A stretch of DNA of 35,683 nt from Paenimyroides tangerinum. Lineage in GTDB: Bacteria > Bacteroidota > Bacteroidia > Flavobacteriales > Flavobacteriaceae. The stretch covers positions 1-35,683 of the forward strand of contig NZ_RQVQ01000029.1 of NCBI RefSeq assembly GCF_003865405.1. The letters are read 5' to 3'. The position numbers and the translations under genes were made by a program. The notes under the pieces were generated by a model, which did not search any database, was not told the DNA's origin, and saw only the letters and a list, made by a program, of their open reading frames with translations. Positions 16,033-24,809 of this stretch are shown here, one piece after another (within the stretch, counting starts at the first letter, position 1; each line of letters starts with the position of its first letter).

Positions 16033-16063
16033 TAAAAATACGAAATTTAATTAGAAAATCAAA
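16033..16063 (-). promoter_or_regulatory. Promoter of the desaturase gene
   Basis: On the minus strand TTTG (16060-16063), exactly 19 bases, TATTTTTA (16033-16040; the last base differs from the consensus G). It lies 54 bp before the start codon. Apart from this and the hairpin at 16250, the gene-free stretch 15979-16367 shows nothing else. Confidence 0.6.
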
Positions 16064-16249
16064 ATTTTAAAAAGGCAACTATAAAAATGAATATTCTATA
16101 GAATTTGTATATATTTAGTTTAAATCATTTGAAAATTAGCTCAAAATAAAAAATATTCTGAAATTATAAAAAATGAAATATCAATTTAAGTATAATAATA
16201 GCAAGAAAAGTTTGGAAAAAAAGAATTGAAAAAAAAATCTATTCATGCG

Positions 16250-16281
16250 AAAAGGATTGGTCTTCACCAATCCTTTTCTTT
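16250..16281. terminator. Perfect 12-bp hairpin downstream of the DUF4197 gene
   Basis: AAAAGGATTGGT (16250-16261) / ACCAATCCTTTT (16266-16277) with loop CTTC, a perfect 12-bp stem. It lies 90 bp past the stop of the minus-strand DUF4197 gene and probably terminates it (four T follow on the minus strand, TTTTCTTTA on the plus). Confidence 0.65.
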
Positions 16282-16367
16282 ACTTTGCAACTAATTCTTA
16301 GTTATATGAAATCTGCAAGTATTTCCAAAAATAGTAAATTATTTTTTAACCTAAATGTTAAATTTTG

Positions 16368-17099
16368 CTATTTTTTATCTTGTAAAGCAAATACAGATTT
16401 CAATAAATTAGTTGATCTTGCATTTATGTTAGTTCTTATGTCAACTTCTTCTTTTCCAATCATCGTAAAAACTCCGTCTAAAGCTTCATTTGTAACATAA
16501 TCTGTTAAATCAGGATTTACTTTTTGAACCATTGGTAAAGTATTATAAGTTGTTATAATTTCTTTCCAAACTTTATCAGCTCCAACTTTATTAAATGATG
16601 ATTTTATAATTGGATTGAATTTTCCGTATAACGATTTGGTTGTAGATTTTTTTAAATATTGCGTTGCTGAATTATTACCTCCCATTAAAATATTTTTAGC
16701 ATCTGTAATGGTCATGTTTTTGATTGCGTCAACAAAAATCGGAGTTGCTTCTTTTACAGCCACACTCGCTGCGTTGTTCATTGCTTTTACACCTTCATCT
16801 GCTAAACTACCCAAACCAGCTGCTCGTAATGCTTTTTCAACTTTCTGAAGCTCTTGCGGAACAGGTATTTTTACTAATGAATTGTTATAAAATCCATTTG
16901 TTTTTGTCAAATTCACAACTTGTTTTGAAACGCCTAATTCTAAAGCTTCTTTTAAAGCATTTGCAATTTGTGTTTGTCCAATTCCTCCTCCTTGATTTCC
17001 TTGATTTTGAATTTCGTTCAATTGTTTTGTAGCTTGTTGTAATTCAGCACAACTACTCAAAAAAAAGACAGATAAGATTGGTAAGATAAGTTTTTTCAT
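16368..17099 (-). CDS. DUF4197 lipoprotein
   Basis: 243 residues. A signal peptide ends in the lipobox LSSC (Cys17). It then has a Gln-rich linker and a domain matching DUF4197: ALKEALELGVSKQVVNLTK, FYNNSLVKIPVPQELQKVEKALRAAGLG, FVDAIKNMTITDAKNILMGG, ATQYLKKSTTKSLYGKFNPIIKSS and the end LDGVFTMIGKEEVDIR. Function of the family is unknown; proteins of this type are widespread envelope lipoproteins in Bacteroidota and Proteobacteria. It lies 41 bp after menD on the same strand, so it may share its transcript. Confidence 0.9.
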   Translation of the reverse strand: MKKLILPILSVFFLSSCAELQQATKQLNEIQNQGNQGGGIGQTQIANALKEALELGVSKQVVNLTKTNGFYNNSLVKIPVPQELQKVEKALRAAGLGSLADEGVKAMNNAASVAVKEATPIFVDAIKNMTITDAKNILMGGNNSATQYLKKSTTKSLYGKFNPIIKSSFNKVGADKVWKEIITTYNTLPMVQKVNPDLTDYVTNEALDGVFTMIGKEEVDIRTNINARSTNLLKSVFALQDKK

Positions 17100-17140
17100 A
17101 ATTTTATTTTTTTAAAATGGTTCGTGTCCAAAAACCATAC

Positions 17141-18796
17141 CTAAATAGTAACAGCTTTAAAATATTGTTTTAGAATATCTTGATTAATTTTAGTTGGTGT
17201 AAATATTTCTAAAATACCTTTATTTTTACTATTAAAAAAAGCCTTTAATTTTGGTGACAATTCGGTTTCATTAGCAATTGTTTCATAATCAAATCGATAC
17301 ATTTTAGCTAAATGTTCTGCTGTTAAACAATGTTCGGTTTCGAAAAACGTATTAAAAACTGGAGTTTCATTATGTCCTGGAAGAATTCTGAAAATTCCGC
17401 CACCTCCATTATTAATCAAAATAATTTTAAAATTTTCAGGTATGTAATTATTCCAAAGCGCATTGCTATCATACAAAAAACTAATATCACCAGTTATCAA
17501 AACCGTTGGTTTATTGTTTGCAACAGCTGCTCCGATTGCAGTTGAAGTTGAGCCATCAATTCCGCTTGTTCCACGATTACAAAAAACATCAATTTCTGAC
17601 GGAGTTTTAAATAATTGTGCATAACGGATAGCTGAACTATTACTAATTTGCAACTGAATGTGACTTGGTAAATGTTTCCAAATTTGATCAAAAACCATAA
17701 AATCAGAATACGGAATTTCTTTTAAATATTTTTCATGTCCAATTGCTCTCGATTTCATAATGGTCTTAATCGAATCATTGTAACTACTTTCTAAAAAATG
17801 ATTATCAGCAAACATTGCCTCGAAAAAAGTTTGAGGATTGGTTTCAATTTCATTGGTTAAAGCCTGAAATGTATCATAGAATCTATGTTCATCAACGTGC
17901 CAATGCGCATTGGGTTTATACTTTCTCAGCAAAGCTTTAATGCGTTTTGAAACGACCATTCCACCAATAGAAATCAATAATTCAGGTTTGAAGTTTTCAA
18001 AATCTTCTTCTGTAAATGAAGTAATTAATGTGTCGATATTAGAAACAAAATTTGGATGACTTACGTTTGATGTAATTTCTGTCATCACAACAATCGATGG
18101 ATCATTACCCAATTTTTGAAGAATTTCTTCACTCAAAACATTCGGATTTTGCACACCGATTAAAACCAATTTCTTTTTTGTGTTTTGAAAAACCGCTTTA
18201 TATAAATCAAAATTTATTTCTGGTTTTCGTTCCGGCTTGTAATGTGTGATTAATGGTTTGTACGATGTTTCATCAACCGTATTATATAAAGGTTCTTCAA
18301 AAGGTGCGTTGATGTGAACCGGTCCTTTTTTTGAATATGAAATTCGAATCGCTTCTTGAATTAATAAATCATTCTTGGAAGAAGCTTCATCTTCAAGATT
18401 GGCATTAAAAAGTGAATGATTTTCGAAGACATTTCGTTGTCGAATCGTTTGCCCATCTCCGATGTCAATTTTAGTTGTTGGGCGATCTGCAGAAATTACG
18501 ATTAATGGAATTTGACTGTAAAATGCTTCTGCGATTGCAGGATAATAATTTAAAAGTGCAGATCCTGATGTACAAACTAAAATAGCAGGTTCAAGAGTTT
18601 GCTGAGCTATTCCTAATGCAAAAAATGCTGCACAACGTTCGTCAGCAATGCTATAACAATTAAAAAAAGGATCGATAGAAAATCCGATGGTTAACGGAGC
18701 ATTTCTCGATCCTGGTGATATGATTATATTTTTTAGACCTTTCGCTTTACAGATTTGTAAAATACTTTGAGCTAAAGGAATTTCAGGATATTTCAT
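17141..18796 (-). CDS. menD: SEPHCHC synthase of menaquinone biosynthesis
   Basis: 551 residues, full length for MenD (2-succinyl-5-enolpyruvyl-6-hydroxy-3-cyclohexene-1-carboxylate synthase), a thiamine-diphosphate enzyme joining isochorismate and 2-oxoglutarate. Visible features are the N-terminal ISPGSRNAPLTIGF, DERCAAFFALGIA (with the conserved ThDP-activating Glu), VCTSGSALLNYYPAI, CNRGTSGIDGSTSTAIGAA and the ThDP/Mg motif GDISFLYDSNALWNN. The gene is preceded by a TATCTTTG -7 element 20 bp before the ATG. The other men genes are not in this window. Presence of MenD indicates menaquinone-based respiration. Confidence 0.95.
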   Translation of the reverse strand: MKYPEIPLAQSILQICKAKGLKNIIISPGSRNAPLTIGFSIDPFFNCYSIADERCAAFFALGIAQQTLEPAILVCTSGSALLNYYPAIAEAFYSQIPLIVISADRPTTKIDIGDGQTIRQRNVFENHSLFNANLEDEASSKNDLLIQEAIRISYSKKGPVHINAPFEEPLYNTVDETSYKPLITHYKPERKPEINFDLYKAVFQNTKKKLVLIGVQNPNVLSEEILQKLGNDPSIVVMTEITSNVSHPNFVSNIDTLITSFTEEDFENFKPELLISIGGMVVSKRIKALLRKYKPNAHWHVDEHRFYDTFQALTNEIETNPQTFFEAMFADNHFLESSYNDSIKTIMKSRAIGHEKYLKEIPYSDFMVFDQIWKHLPSHIQLQISNSSAIRYAQLFKTPSEIDVFCNRGTSGIDGSTSTAIGAAVANNKPTVLITGDISFLYDSNALWNNYIPENFKIILINNGGGGIFRILPGHNETPVFNTFFETEHCLTAEHLAKMYRFDYETIANETELSPKLKAFFNSKNKGILEIFTPTKINQDILKQYFKAVTI

Positions 18797-18815
18797 TTGA
18801 TCTTTATTTGTTACT

Positions 18816-18823
18816 CAAAGATA
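18816..18823 (-). promoter_or_regulatory. -7 element for menD
   Basis: TATCTTTG on the minus strand (TAnnTTTG), 20 bp upstream of the menD ATG, inside the 48-bp gap after the glutathione peroxidase gene. Confidence 0.5.
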
Positions 18824-18844
18824 CAAACAAACCTGATATTTACT

Positions 18845-19438
18845 TTAAGAATTAGTTCCTTTTATCCAATTTTTAATTTCGGTATCATTTGGTAAAATTC
18901 TTGGTCCGAAAACACGTTCTAATTCTCCGTTTTCATTAATTAAGAATTTTTGAAAGTTCCATTCAACATCAAAATCTCCTAAACCATTTTTAGATTTCTC
19001 GGTTAAGAATTTATAAACTTCATTTTTATCATCTCCTTTAACAACAATTTTTTCCATCATTGGAAATGTAACGCCGTAATTTTTTTGACAAAATGCTGCA
19101 ATTTCTTGATTTGAACCTGGGTCTTGCCCCATAAAATCGTTGGTTGGAAAACCGATAATTACAAAATTATTGTTTTTAAATTCTGAATATAAACTTTGTA
19201 ATTGTTCAAATTGTGGAGTTAAACCGCATTCAGAAGCTGTGTTTACAATCATTACTTTTTTGCCTTTTAACGATGCTAAATCAAAGTCATTTCCTTCAAT
19301 GTCTTTTACTTTGAACTGATATATGTTTTCTTTATTCATTATTTCTGTTTGATTAGAGGTTGGTTCTGGAGTTAATTCTTTGTTCATTTTTGAACAACTT
19401 AAAGCAAATAAACTACTTAAAATAATTAGTGATTTCAT
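18845..19438 (-). CDS. Glutathione peroxidase-family lipoprotein
   Basis: 197 residues. The N-terminus is a lipoprotein signal (LFALSC, Cys15) and a short linker, followed by the thioredoxin-fold peroxidase domain: VNTASECGLTPQ with the peroxidatic Cys71 (Cys rather than selenocysteine), GFPTNDFMGQDPGSNQEI, and WNFQKFLIN with the conserved Trp-Asn. Bacterial members of this family are usually thioredoxin-dependent and reduce peroxides. Lipid anchoring would place it in the envelope, unlike the common cytoplasmic forms. It is followed closely by menD on the same strand (48 bp), which has its own promoter element. Confidence 0.9.
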   Translation of the reverse strand: MKSLIILSSLFALSCSKMNKELTPEPTSNQTEIMNKENIYQFKVKDIEGNDFDLASLKGKKVMIVNTASECGLTPQFEQLQSLYSEFKNNNFVIIGFPTNDFMGQDPGSNQEIAAFCQKNYGVTFPMMEKIVVKGDDKNEVYKFLTEKSKNGLGDFDVEWNFQKFLINENGELERVFGPRILPNDTEIKNWIKGTNS

Positions 19439-19539
19439 TTTTTCTCTTTTTATAAAATTAGATAAAAATTACTGATTTACTGATTTTTGATGTGTTAATG
19501 TTGTAACAATTTTAGATATATTAAATTACAATCAAATTT

Positions 19540-19989
19540 TTAAAATTGTAATTCTTGTTTTAAATGTATTATTTCTTTTTCATCGATAGGTATAAACTGA
19601 AATAACGAATCTGGAAATTGAATCGTACCATTTGCATAAAACGGAATTTGAAAATAATAAGAAACCATTCCTGTTCCTTGTTTCAGATTTTCATTTTCTT
19701 TTAAAAAAGCGATTGGTTTAATGAATTCTGATTTTCTTCTTGAAACATATTTATTTCTTCCTTTTAAAGTATCTCCAATAATTTCGCCTGAAATATTCCC
19801 TAAATCGGAAGTTTTATCAGAATAAATAACCAAATATTTTCCATTAAATTGATTATCAATCTCTGAAAGCTTTAAGTAAGCTGTATCCTTATTATTGAAA
19901 GAAATCGCTTTAAAGAATTTTTCTTCAGATTGTTCTTTATTGCAAGAAATAAACAGGATTAATGTAAGAACTGTAAAAAATGTTTTCAA
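19540..19989 (-). CDS. Small lipoprotein of unknown function
   Basis: 149 residues with a lipoprotein signal (ILFISC, Cys16). The mature part has the pattern FNGKYLVIYSDKTSDLGNISGEIIGDTLKGRNKYVS found in many small Bacteroidota lipoproteins in which a predicted beta structure carries G-D-T-L-x-G. No enzymatic motif. It starts 4 bp after the serine hydrolase gene, so it is the last member of a tight minus-strand operon (22197 to 19540) of envelope proteins. Confidence 0.75.
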   Translation of the reverse strand: MKTFFTVLTLILFISCNKEQSEEKFFKAISFNNKDTAYLKLSEIDNQFNGKYLVIYSDKTSDLGNISGEIIGDTLKGRNKYVSRRKSEFIKPIAFLKENENLKQGTGMVSYYFQIPFYANGTIQFPDSLFQFIPIDEKEIIHLKQELQF

Positions 19990-19993
19990 AATA

Positions 19994-21298
19994 TTATTTT
20001 AAATCAGGGTTGTAGAAAGTATATACTTCGTCGTTTTCAATGAAAATCATTTTACATTCTTCAGGAATAAATGTAGCACTTAGATTATGAAAGGTAAAAT
20101 GAGTTTCGTCTTGAACTTTTAATTGAAATGGAATCTGACCTTCATCTAATCCTAAACCAAATAAATCACCTCCGTCGTTATAAATTTTAATCGGAAACGG
20201 ATAATTTTCGCATTTATAAGTTCCTACATATTGATTTAAAATTTTATCATTTAGATAAATTGGATATGGAATTTTAGCATCATATAAACTATTTAAAATA
20301 CCAATGTAAAAATCATTTTTCACATTTCGATTTCCATTAATGTTGATTGCTATTGAAGTTTTATCTTTTTCATTATATCCTAATAAAGTATGACTTCCAG
20401 AAATATCACCATTATGACCTAAGAACGAAATCTCATAAAAAGGAGTTTTCATCATTCCTAAACCGAAATCTGCATTAGCTTTAGGTTTCATCATTTCTAA
20501 TGATTTATTACTGATGATTTTTCCGTCAAATAAAGCATTTATAAAAATATTTAAATCATTAGTTGAAGCGGTAATATCTCCAAACGCTAAAGAATTTTCA
20601 TAAAATTTTTCGGTCATAATATCCCAATTTCCATTTTTATATTTCAATGAAGGATAAACATTTTTTCGTTCGTCATTTCCAGCTTTTAAAGTTTTTAGAT
20701 TTAATGGTTTTGTAATATTTTGATTGATAATTTCTGAATAAGGTAGAGCATATTTTTTTTCTAAAATTTGTCCTAACAAAAAATAAGCTGAATTGGAATA
20801 CGAAACATCAGTTCCCGGTTCAAATAACAATTCTTCAATTATAATATTTTGTAATAATTCGGAAGGTGAGTAAACACGATATTGCAACCAATACGGATCT
20901 TTCCCTCGAAAATTTACATCGCCCAAACCACTGGTATGATTCAACATTTGCTCGATTGTAATTTTATTACTTTGTTTAATTTCTGGAAAATAATTTACCA
21001 ATGAATCGTTTAAACTTAGTTTTTCTTCTTCAATTAATTTTAAAATCAAAGTTGCTGTAATCAATTTGGTTACAGAAGCAATGCGATATGCATCATTTGA
21101 GCGATTCATTTCTTGATCTCCAAATTTACGCTGATAGATTTCTTTACCATTTTTAAAAATCGAAACATTTCCGATCGCTCGTTCATTAGCTTCGATATAT
21201 TCAATAAAAGCATCTGTTTTTCTTGTATTAAATGTTTGAGAAATAGCAGAATTTGCAATTGAAATTAAAAATAATAAGGTTAAAAAAAGTCTTTTCAT
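19994..21298 (-). CDS. Serine hydrolase, beta-lactamase/D-alanyl-D-alanine carboxypeptidase-like
   Basis: 434 residues, with a signal peptide ending AISQ. The beta-lactamase class C / PBP fold motifs are present: nucleophile Ser75 and Lys78 (SVTK), Tyr167-Ser-Asn169 (SYSNSAY), and His295-Asn-Gly297 (GHNGDISG), which replaces KTG as in esterase-type and DD-peptidase-like members. A C-terminal domain of about 100 residues (YVGTYKCENYPFPIKIYNDGG...) resembles the small beta domain appended to many such proteins. Likely acts in the periplasm on a peptide or ester; real beta-lactamase activity is doubtful. A truncated copy lies in inverted orientation at 14912-15199. It sits 4 bp from the next lipoprotein gene and 21 bp after the preceding gene. 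Confidence 0.88.
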   Translation of the reverse strand: MKRLFLTLLFLISIANSAISQTFNTRKTDAFIEYIEANERAIGNVSIFKNGKEIYQRKFGDQEMNRSNDAYRIASVTKLITATLILKLIEEEKLSLNDSLVNYFPEIKQSNKITIEQMLNHTSGLGDVNFRGKDPYWLQYRVYSPSELLQNIIIEELLFEPGTDVSYSNSAYFLLGQILEKKYALPYSEIINQNITKPLNLKTLKAGNDERKNVYPSLKYKNGNWDIMTEKFYENSLAFGDITASTNDLNIFINALFDGKIISNKSLEMMKPKANADFGLGMMKTPFYEISFLGHNGDISGSHTLLGYNEKDKTSIAININGNRNVKNDFYIGILNSLYDAKIPYPIYLNDKILNQYVGTYKCENYPFPIKIYNDGGDLFGLGLDEGQIPFQLKVQDETHFTFHNLSATFIPEECKMIFIENDEVYTFYNPDLK

Positions 21299-21319
21299 TT
21301 TGGGTTTATTTATGATTTA

Positions 21320-21766
21320 TTATCTGAATTTTTCATCAAGATAAATTTCTTCTAGAAATGGATTTTCAACAACTTTAAGAATATAATTGTTTGTTTCTTC
21401 AATTTTCGAAAGTTTATTTTTAATTATCGATGGTCCACTTCCTTTTGTTTTGATTAAACGAACGGCTCTATCCACAAAAAAATATAATAATCTGAAAAAA
21501 AATAAAGTTATTAAATTTATCAAATTTATGTTTTTTCTTTTTGAGTTTATGTAATCGTCTAATTCTGCTTCACTGATTTTTGGATATTCTGATAATTTAG
21601 TTTTTAAAAATTTTGAATTTCTATTTCTTGCAATTTTTAGAATAGTTTCTAAATTTCTATTATGAATTTTAAGGTATTCTTTAGAGGAATTTATACTGTG
21701 AATATTGTAATTAAATTCATTAATTACAAGTATCGATTTTTTTAAAATTTCAATTTCTCTTTCCAT
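21320..21766 (-). CDS. Unknown helical protein with one membrane segment
   Basis: 148 residues, helical and charged, with one hydrophobic stretch around residues 80-97 (NLINLITLFFFRLLYFFV) flanked by basic residues (KRK and RAVRLIKTK). It therefore probably has a single transmembrane or membrane-associated helix. Its ATG overlaps the stop of the upstream lipoprotein gene (TAATG), showing translational coupling. Function and family not recognised. It is part of the envelope operon ending at 19540. Confidence 0.65.
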   Translation of the reverse strand: MEREIEILKKSILVINEFNYNIHSINSSKEYLKIHNRNLETILKIARNRNSKFLKTKLSEYPKISEAELDDYINSKRKNINLINLITLFFFRLLYFFVDRAVRLIKTKGSGPSIIKNKLSKIEETNNYILKVVENPFLEEIYLDEKFR

Positions 21767-22197
21767 TATTTTGAATTTAATTCAAACAATTTATTTCCAA
21801 AACCTTTAAAAGTTTCTAAAGCTTGACCTTGAAAAATGGTGTTAATATTTTCTGTTTTGCCTTCATCATTAATGTATTGAATGGTGTTGATATTTCCGTA
21901 ATTAAAAATGTAATTGGCACTTGATGTTTGTTTGAGTTCGTAATTTTCATATTTTTCAATTTGAAAATTCACTTGAATTGATGCCGAATTAAAAGATTCA
22001 ATTTTTTTTACAATAAAAACCACAGCACATTCCGTTCCGCAACTTAGTCCAAATTCGTAATTTATCAACGAATCGAATTTGTTTTTTGAATCAACTTGAT
22101 TAATAATAGTAGATTTCGATTGGTTCGAGCTTTCAGTTTTTATATTATTGCAAGAAAACAGCGTCAAAAGCATTAAAATCGTGAGTATCTTATTCAT
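21766..22197 (-). CDS. Lipoprotein of unknown function
   Basis: 143 residues with a clear lipoprotein signal (LTLFSC, Cys16). The mature part contains LSCGTECAVVFIVKK, a CxxxC pair that could be a disulfide or metal site, followed by predicted beta strands. No family recognised. Its stop overlaps the start of the next gene (TAATG), and the next gene upstream (22209-22526) ends 11 bp before its start. Confidence 0.7.
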   Translation of the reverse strand: MNKILTILMLLTLFSCNNIKTESSNQSKSTIINQVDSKNKFDSLINYEFGLSCGTECAVVFIVKKIESFNSASIQVNFQIEKYENYELKQTSSANYIFNYGNINTIQYINDEGKTENINTIFQGQALETFKGFGNKLFELNSK

Positions 22198-22208
22198 ATA
22201 AACTAATT

Positions 22209-22526
22209 TTAAATGATTTGATTGTTCATATTTATAGGATAATTTCGGCGTAATTTTTTTGTCATATAAAAAGAATTCATGAAGAAAGACATAAAAAAAG
22301 CACCTAAACTCAATGTTCTTAATCCTCTAAAAATACGTTTCACAGAATACGAAAAAGAAAATGTTTGTTTCCATAAATTTCGATGCGCGATTAACAATTC
22401 TTCAGGATTGTCTGTTCCCTTTGGAGTTAATGCAGCCAAATGAATTCCGGTTATCGGTGGAACAAAATCTTTTTCATGACCAAACTCATATCTTTTTAGA
22501 TACGCAATGATGATGTCTATTTTCAT
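22209..22526 (-). pseudogene. Internally deleted B12-binding radical SAM protein remnant
   Basis: 105 codons. The first 35 residues ([18 protein letters not shown], then [14 protein letters not shown]) match my recollection of the N-terminus of a family of long B12-binding radical SAM proteins. The remainder ([20 protein letters not shown], then [16 protein letters not shown], ending [10 protein letters not shown]) looks like the extreme C-terminus of the same proteins. The cobalamin-binding body, the CxxxCxxC cluster motif and about 350 residues between are absent. The junction falls at LTP-KGT; these families often have an internal LTPxKGT motif, so recombination between the two LTP-coding sequences is possible. 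Alternatively it is a short protein of its own; I favour an in-frame deletion pseudogene. Confidence 0.55.
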
Positions 22527-22604
22527 TTTAAAGTGGTTTAATTGGTTTTATATTTAACTCATTTTAAACTTTTTTATTGCTTTTATGGATTGATTAATAC
22601 AATT

Positions 22605-24809
22605 TTATTCTGATTTCAATGTATTTTCTAGAACAATATCAAAAGCACTTTCGTTAGCCATCGGCATTTTAGAGTTTACAAAATTTCCTTCTTTATCAAT
22701 TAAAATAAAACGTGGTATCGATTCAATTGAATATTCTTTTCCGAAAGTATCAATATTTGTTGCAATGAGTTGTTTTACTGTTTTAGGCTTATTTTTAGCT
22801 TGTGAAATCCACGCAATTTTGTTTTTATCAACACTTATTGCAATAAATACAATATTTTCGTTTTTAGCATATTGATTTGCTGCTTTTTCAAAACTAGGCG
22901 AAACATATTTACAAGGTCCACACCAAGTTGCCCAAACATCAATTACGACAAATTTTCCTTTAAAATCTTGAAGACGAACAATATTTCCATTTAAATCAAA
23001 AGCTTCAAAATTCGGAGCTTTTGCATTTTTACCTAAACGAATTGCATCCTGAACTTTTGCGTTTAGATAATTGATGTTTTTAGCATCTGTTAATCCAACT
23101 TTATAGGTATCAAAAACGTCAACAATTTCTGAAGCTGATTTACTTTGGTCAATAGCTGATACAATTCCTGTTGTTAATAATTTTTCTTTGAATGAATCAT
23201 TTGGAAGTTTTAAAATAGCATTTAAAGATTTGGTATTTTCGTCTAAATCAGAAGTATCGTTTGCTATTAATTCTTGAACTACAATTTGACGATAGTTATT
23301 ATCAAAAAGCATTTCGGTATCTTTTCTATTTAGTTTATCATTCAATAATTTGTAGAATTCATAATCTTGTTTTTTGAAATTTTCATCTTTAACCAATTGC
23401 TTTTTTTCGTATTGATTCCAAAGATTTATAAAATAAGCGATTAACTGCTTTTGTTGAATAGCACGGTAATCATCACGAATAATATAATTATCGTTTGTAT
23501 AAGCATTTCCTAGTTTTTTTAGTTGACTTTCATATTCATCAATTAATTCTTCAGAAATTTTAGTCGGATTATCTGCATAAATATCATTACTGATAAAGTA
23601 AGCAATTGTGGTGCTTAATTCAGCTAAATCAGCTAAGTTGTTTTCAGCCAAACGCGTTCCTGTTTTTTTGAAATTAACATCATTACCCTTGTGTTCTACT
23701 TCAATATTTACAATGTCATTTTTACCGATAATAATCGGTGTAGTGATTGCGTTATCAAATTTTAAATGATATTTTCCTAATTTTAAATCTTCTGTAATCT
23801 GAAGTTTAAACTGATTTTCAGAAACTGGAAAAGTATATAAAGTTGCATTTGTAAGCGCATCAACCAAATAACCTTCTTTAATATTATCCGGACTTGTAAT
23901 GGTTCCACTAATCAAGGTTTCGTTTGATTGCATCATTTGATTTGGTTTTAAAATCCAAAAACAAATTCCACTTAAAATAAGTATGGTTGCTAAACTTGTA
24001 CTAATGGTTTTTCCGTTTTTGACAAAGGCATTTTTAAATGTTTTATTCGCATACCATTTATATCCAATAAAAAGAAGTAACAAACTAATTACCACGCTAA
24101 AACCTTCTGAATACGTAAAAAAGTAACCTAAATCACTAGGATTTGAAATGGCATTCGAAGTTATTTTTAACGGATACCATTTGGGTAAGATGTTTAATGC
24201 TTGAAGAATTGAAGTTGAAATGATTAAACCAATTCCAACAATTATAGATAAAATAAAGTTTGAAAAACGAACGCTAATCACATAAATCAAAGTAGTTAAA
24301 AACAATAACGAAACCCAAAAACGAATTGCCGTTTGAATCTCCTCAAAACCAATGTTTATCGTTGCAAATTCTTTATTCTCTTGTAAAAGATATAAGATGA
24401 AGCTTACCACATAAGTAGTTGCAAAAAACACAGAAATGGTAATTGCATTGATGATTAAAAGTTTTGAGTATTTTGCAAAATAGATAGAAAACTTGGACAA
24501 AGGTTGTGTTTCTATCAATTGCCAAGTGTTGTTTTTAAATTCAATTTGGGATATTCTGCTTGCTGAAATGATTGCGACAAGAATTGCTATAAATTCGAAT
24601 ACTGATATATAACTATTAAAAGAAACTTGAAAGAAATTGGTTTTTTCTGTTAAATCTGAATTGTATTCCCCATTTATAAGACTAAAAACGAATGCCATTA
24701 ATGGTATCAAAACACTTAAAACAATTGCGGTTAAAACAATTCGAGTACTTTTCATCTTGATACTTTCTGCTCGAAAAGCTTTGGTGAAATTTGAAATATA
24801 TTGCGTCAT
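22605..24809 (-). CDS. ABC-2 permease fused to a DUF4369-like/TlpA thioredoxin domain
   Basis: 734 residues. Residues 1-255 are an ABC-2 type permease with six membrane helices (for example IVLTAIVLSVLIPLMAFVF and FVVISLL-like segments near 230-252). A seventh helix at about 268-288 (LATILILSGICFWIL) should bring the rest to the periplasm. Residues 295-390 resemble the DUF4369 beta domain (GTITSPDNIKEGYLVDA...). A helical linker follows, then a TlpA/AhpC-TSA thioredoxin fold from about 595 to the end with active site W629-C630-G-P-C633 and the cis-Pro ESIPRFILID. In Bacteroidota the DUF4369 plus TlpA part is usually a separate lipoprotein disulfide reductase. The gene start overlaps the stop of the ATPase gene (TAATG), so both form one exporter. 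Confidence 0.88.
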   Translation of the reverse strand: MTQYISNFTKAFRAESIKMKSTRIVLTAIVLSVLIPLMAFVFSLINGEYNSDLTEKTNFFQVSFNSYISVFEFIAILVAIISASRISQIEFKNNTWQLIETQPLSKFSIYFAKYSKLLIINAITISVFFATTYVVSFILYLLQENKEFATINIGFEEIQTAIRFWVSLLFLTTLIYVISVRFSNFILSIIVGIGLIISTSILQALNILPKWYPLKITSNAISNPSDLGYFFTYSEGFSVVISLLLLFIGYKWYANKTFKNAFVKNGKTISTSLATILILSGICFWILKPNQMMQSNETLISGTITSPDNIKEGYLVDALTNATLYTFPVSENQFKLQITEDLKLGKYHLKFDNAITTPIIIGKNDIVNIEVEHKGNDVNFKKTGTRLAENNLADLAELSTTIAYFISNDIYADNPTKISEELIDEYESQLKKLGNAYTNDNYIIRDDYRAIQQKQLIAYFINLWNQYEKKQLVKDENFKKQDYEFYKLLNDKLNRKDTEMLFDNNYRQIVVQELIANDTSDLDENTKSLNAILKLPNDSFKEKLLTTGIVSAIDQSKSASEIVDVFDTYKVGLTDAKNINYLNAKVQDAIRLGKNAKAPNFEAFDLNGNIVRLQDFKGKFVVIDVWATWCGPCKYVSPSFEKAANQYAKNENIVFIAISVDKNKIAWISQAKNKPKTVKQLIATNIDTFGKEYSIESIPRFILIDKEGNFVNSKMPMANESAFDIVLENTLKSE

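Noticed and set aside
16285..16500. Plus-strand frame overlapping the DUF4197 gene end
   Set aside because: Mostly antisense to the DUF4197 lipoprotein and without any coding signal of its own.
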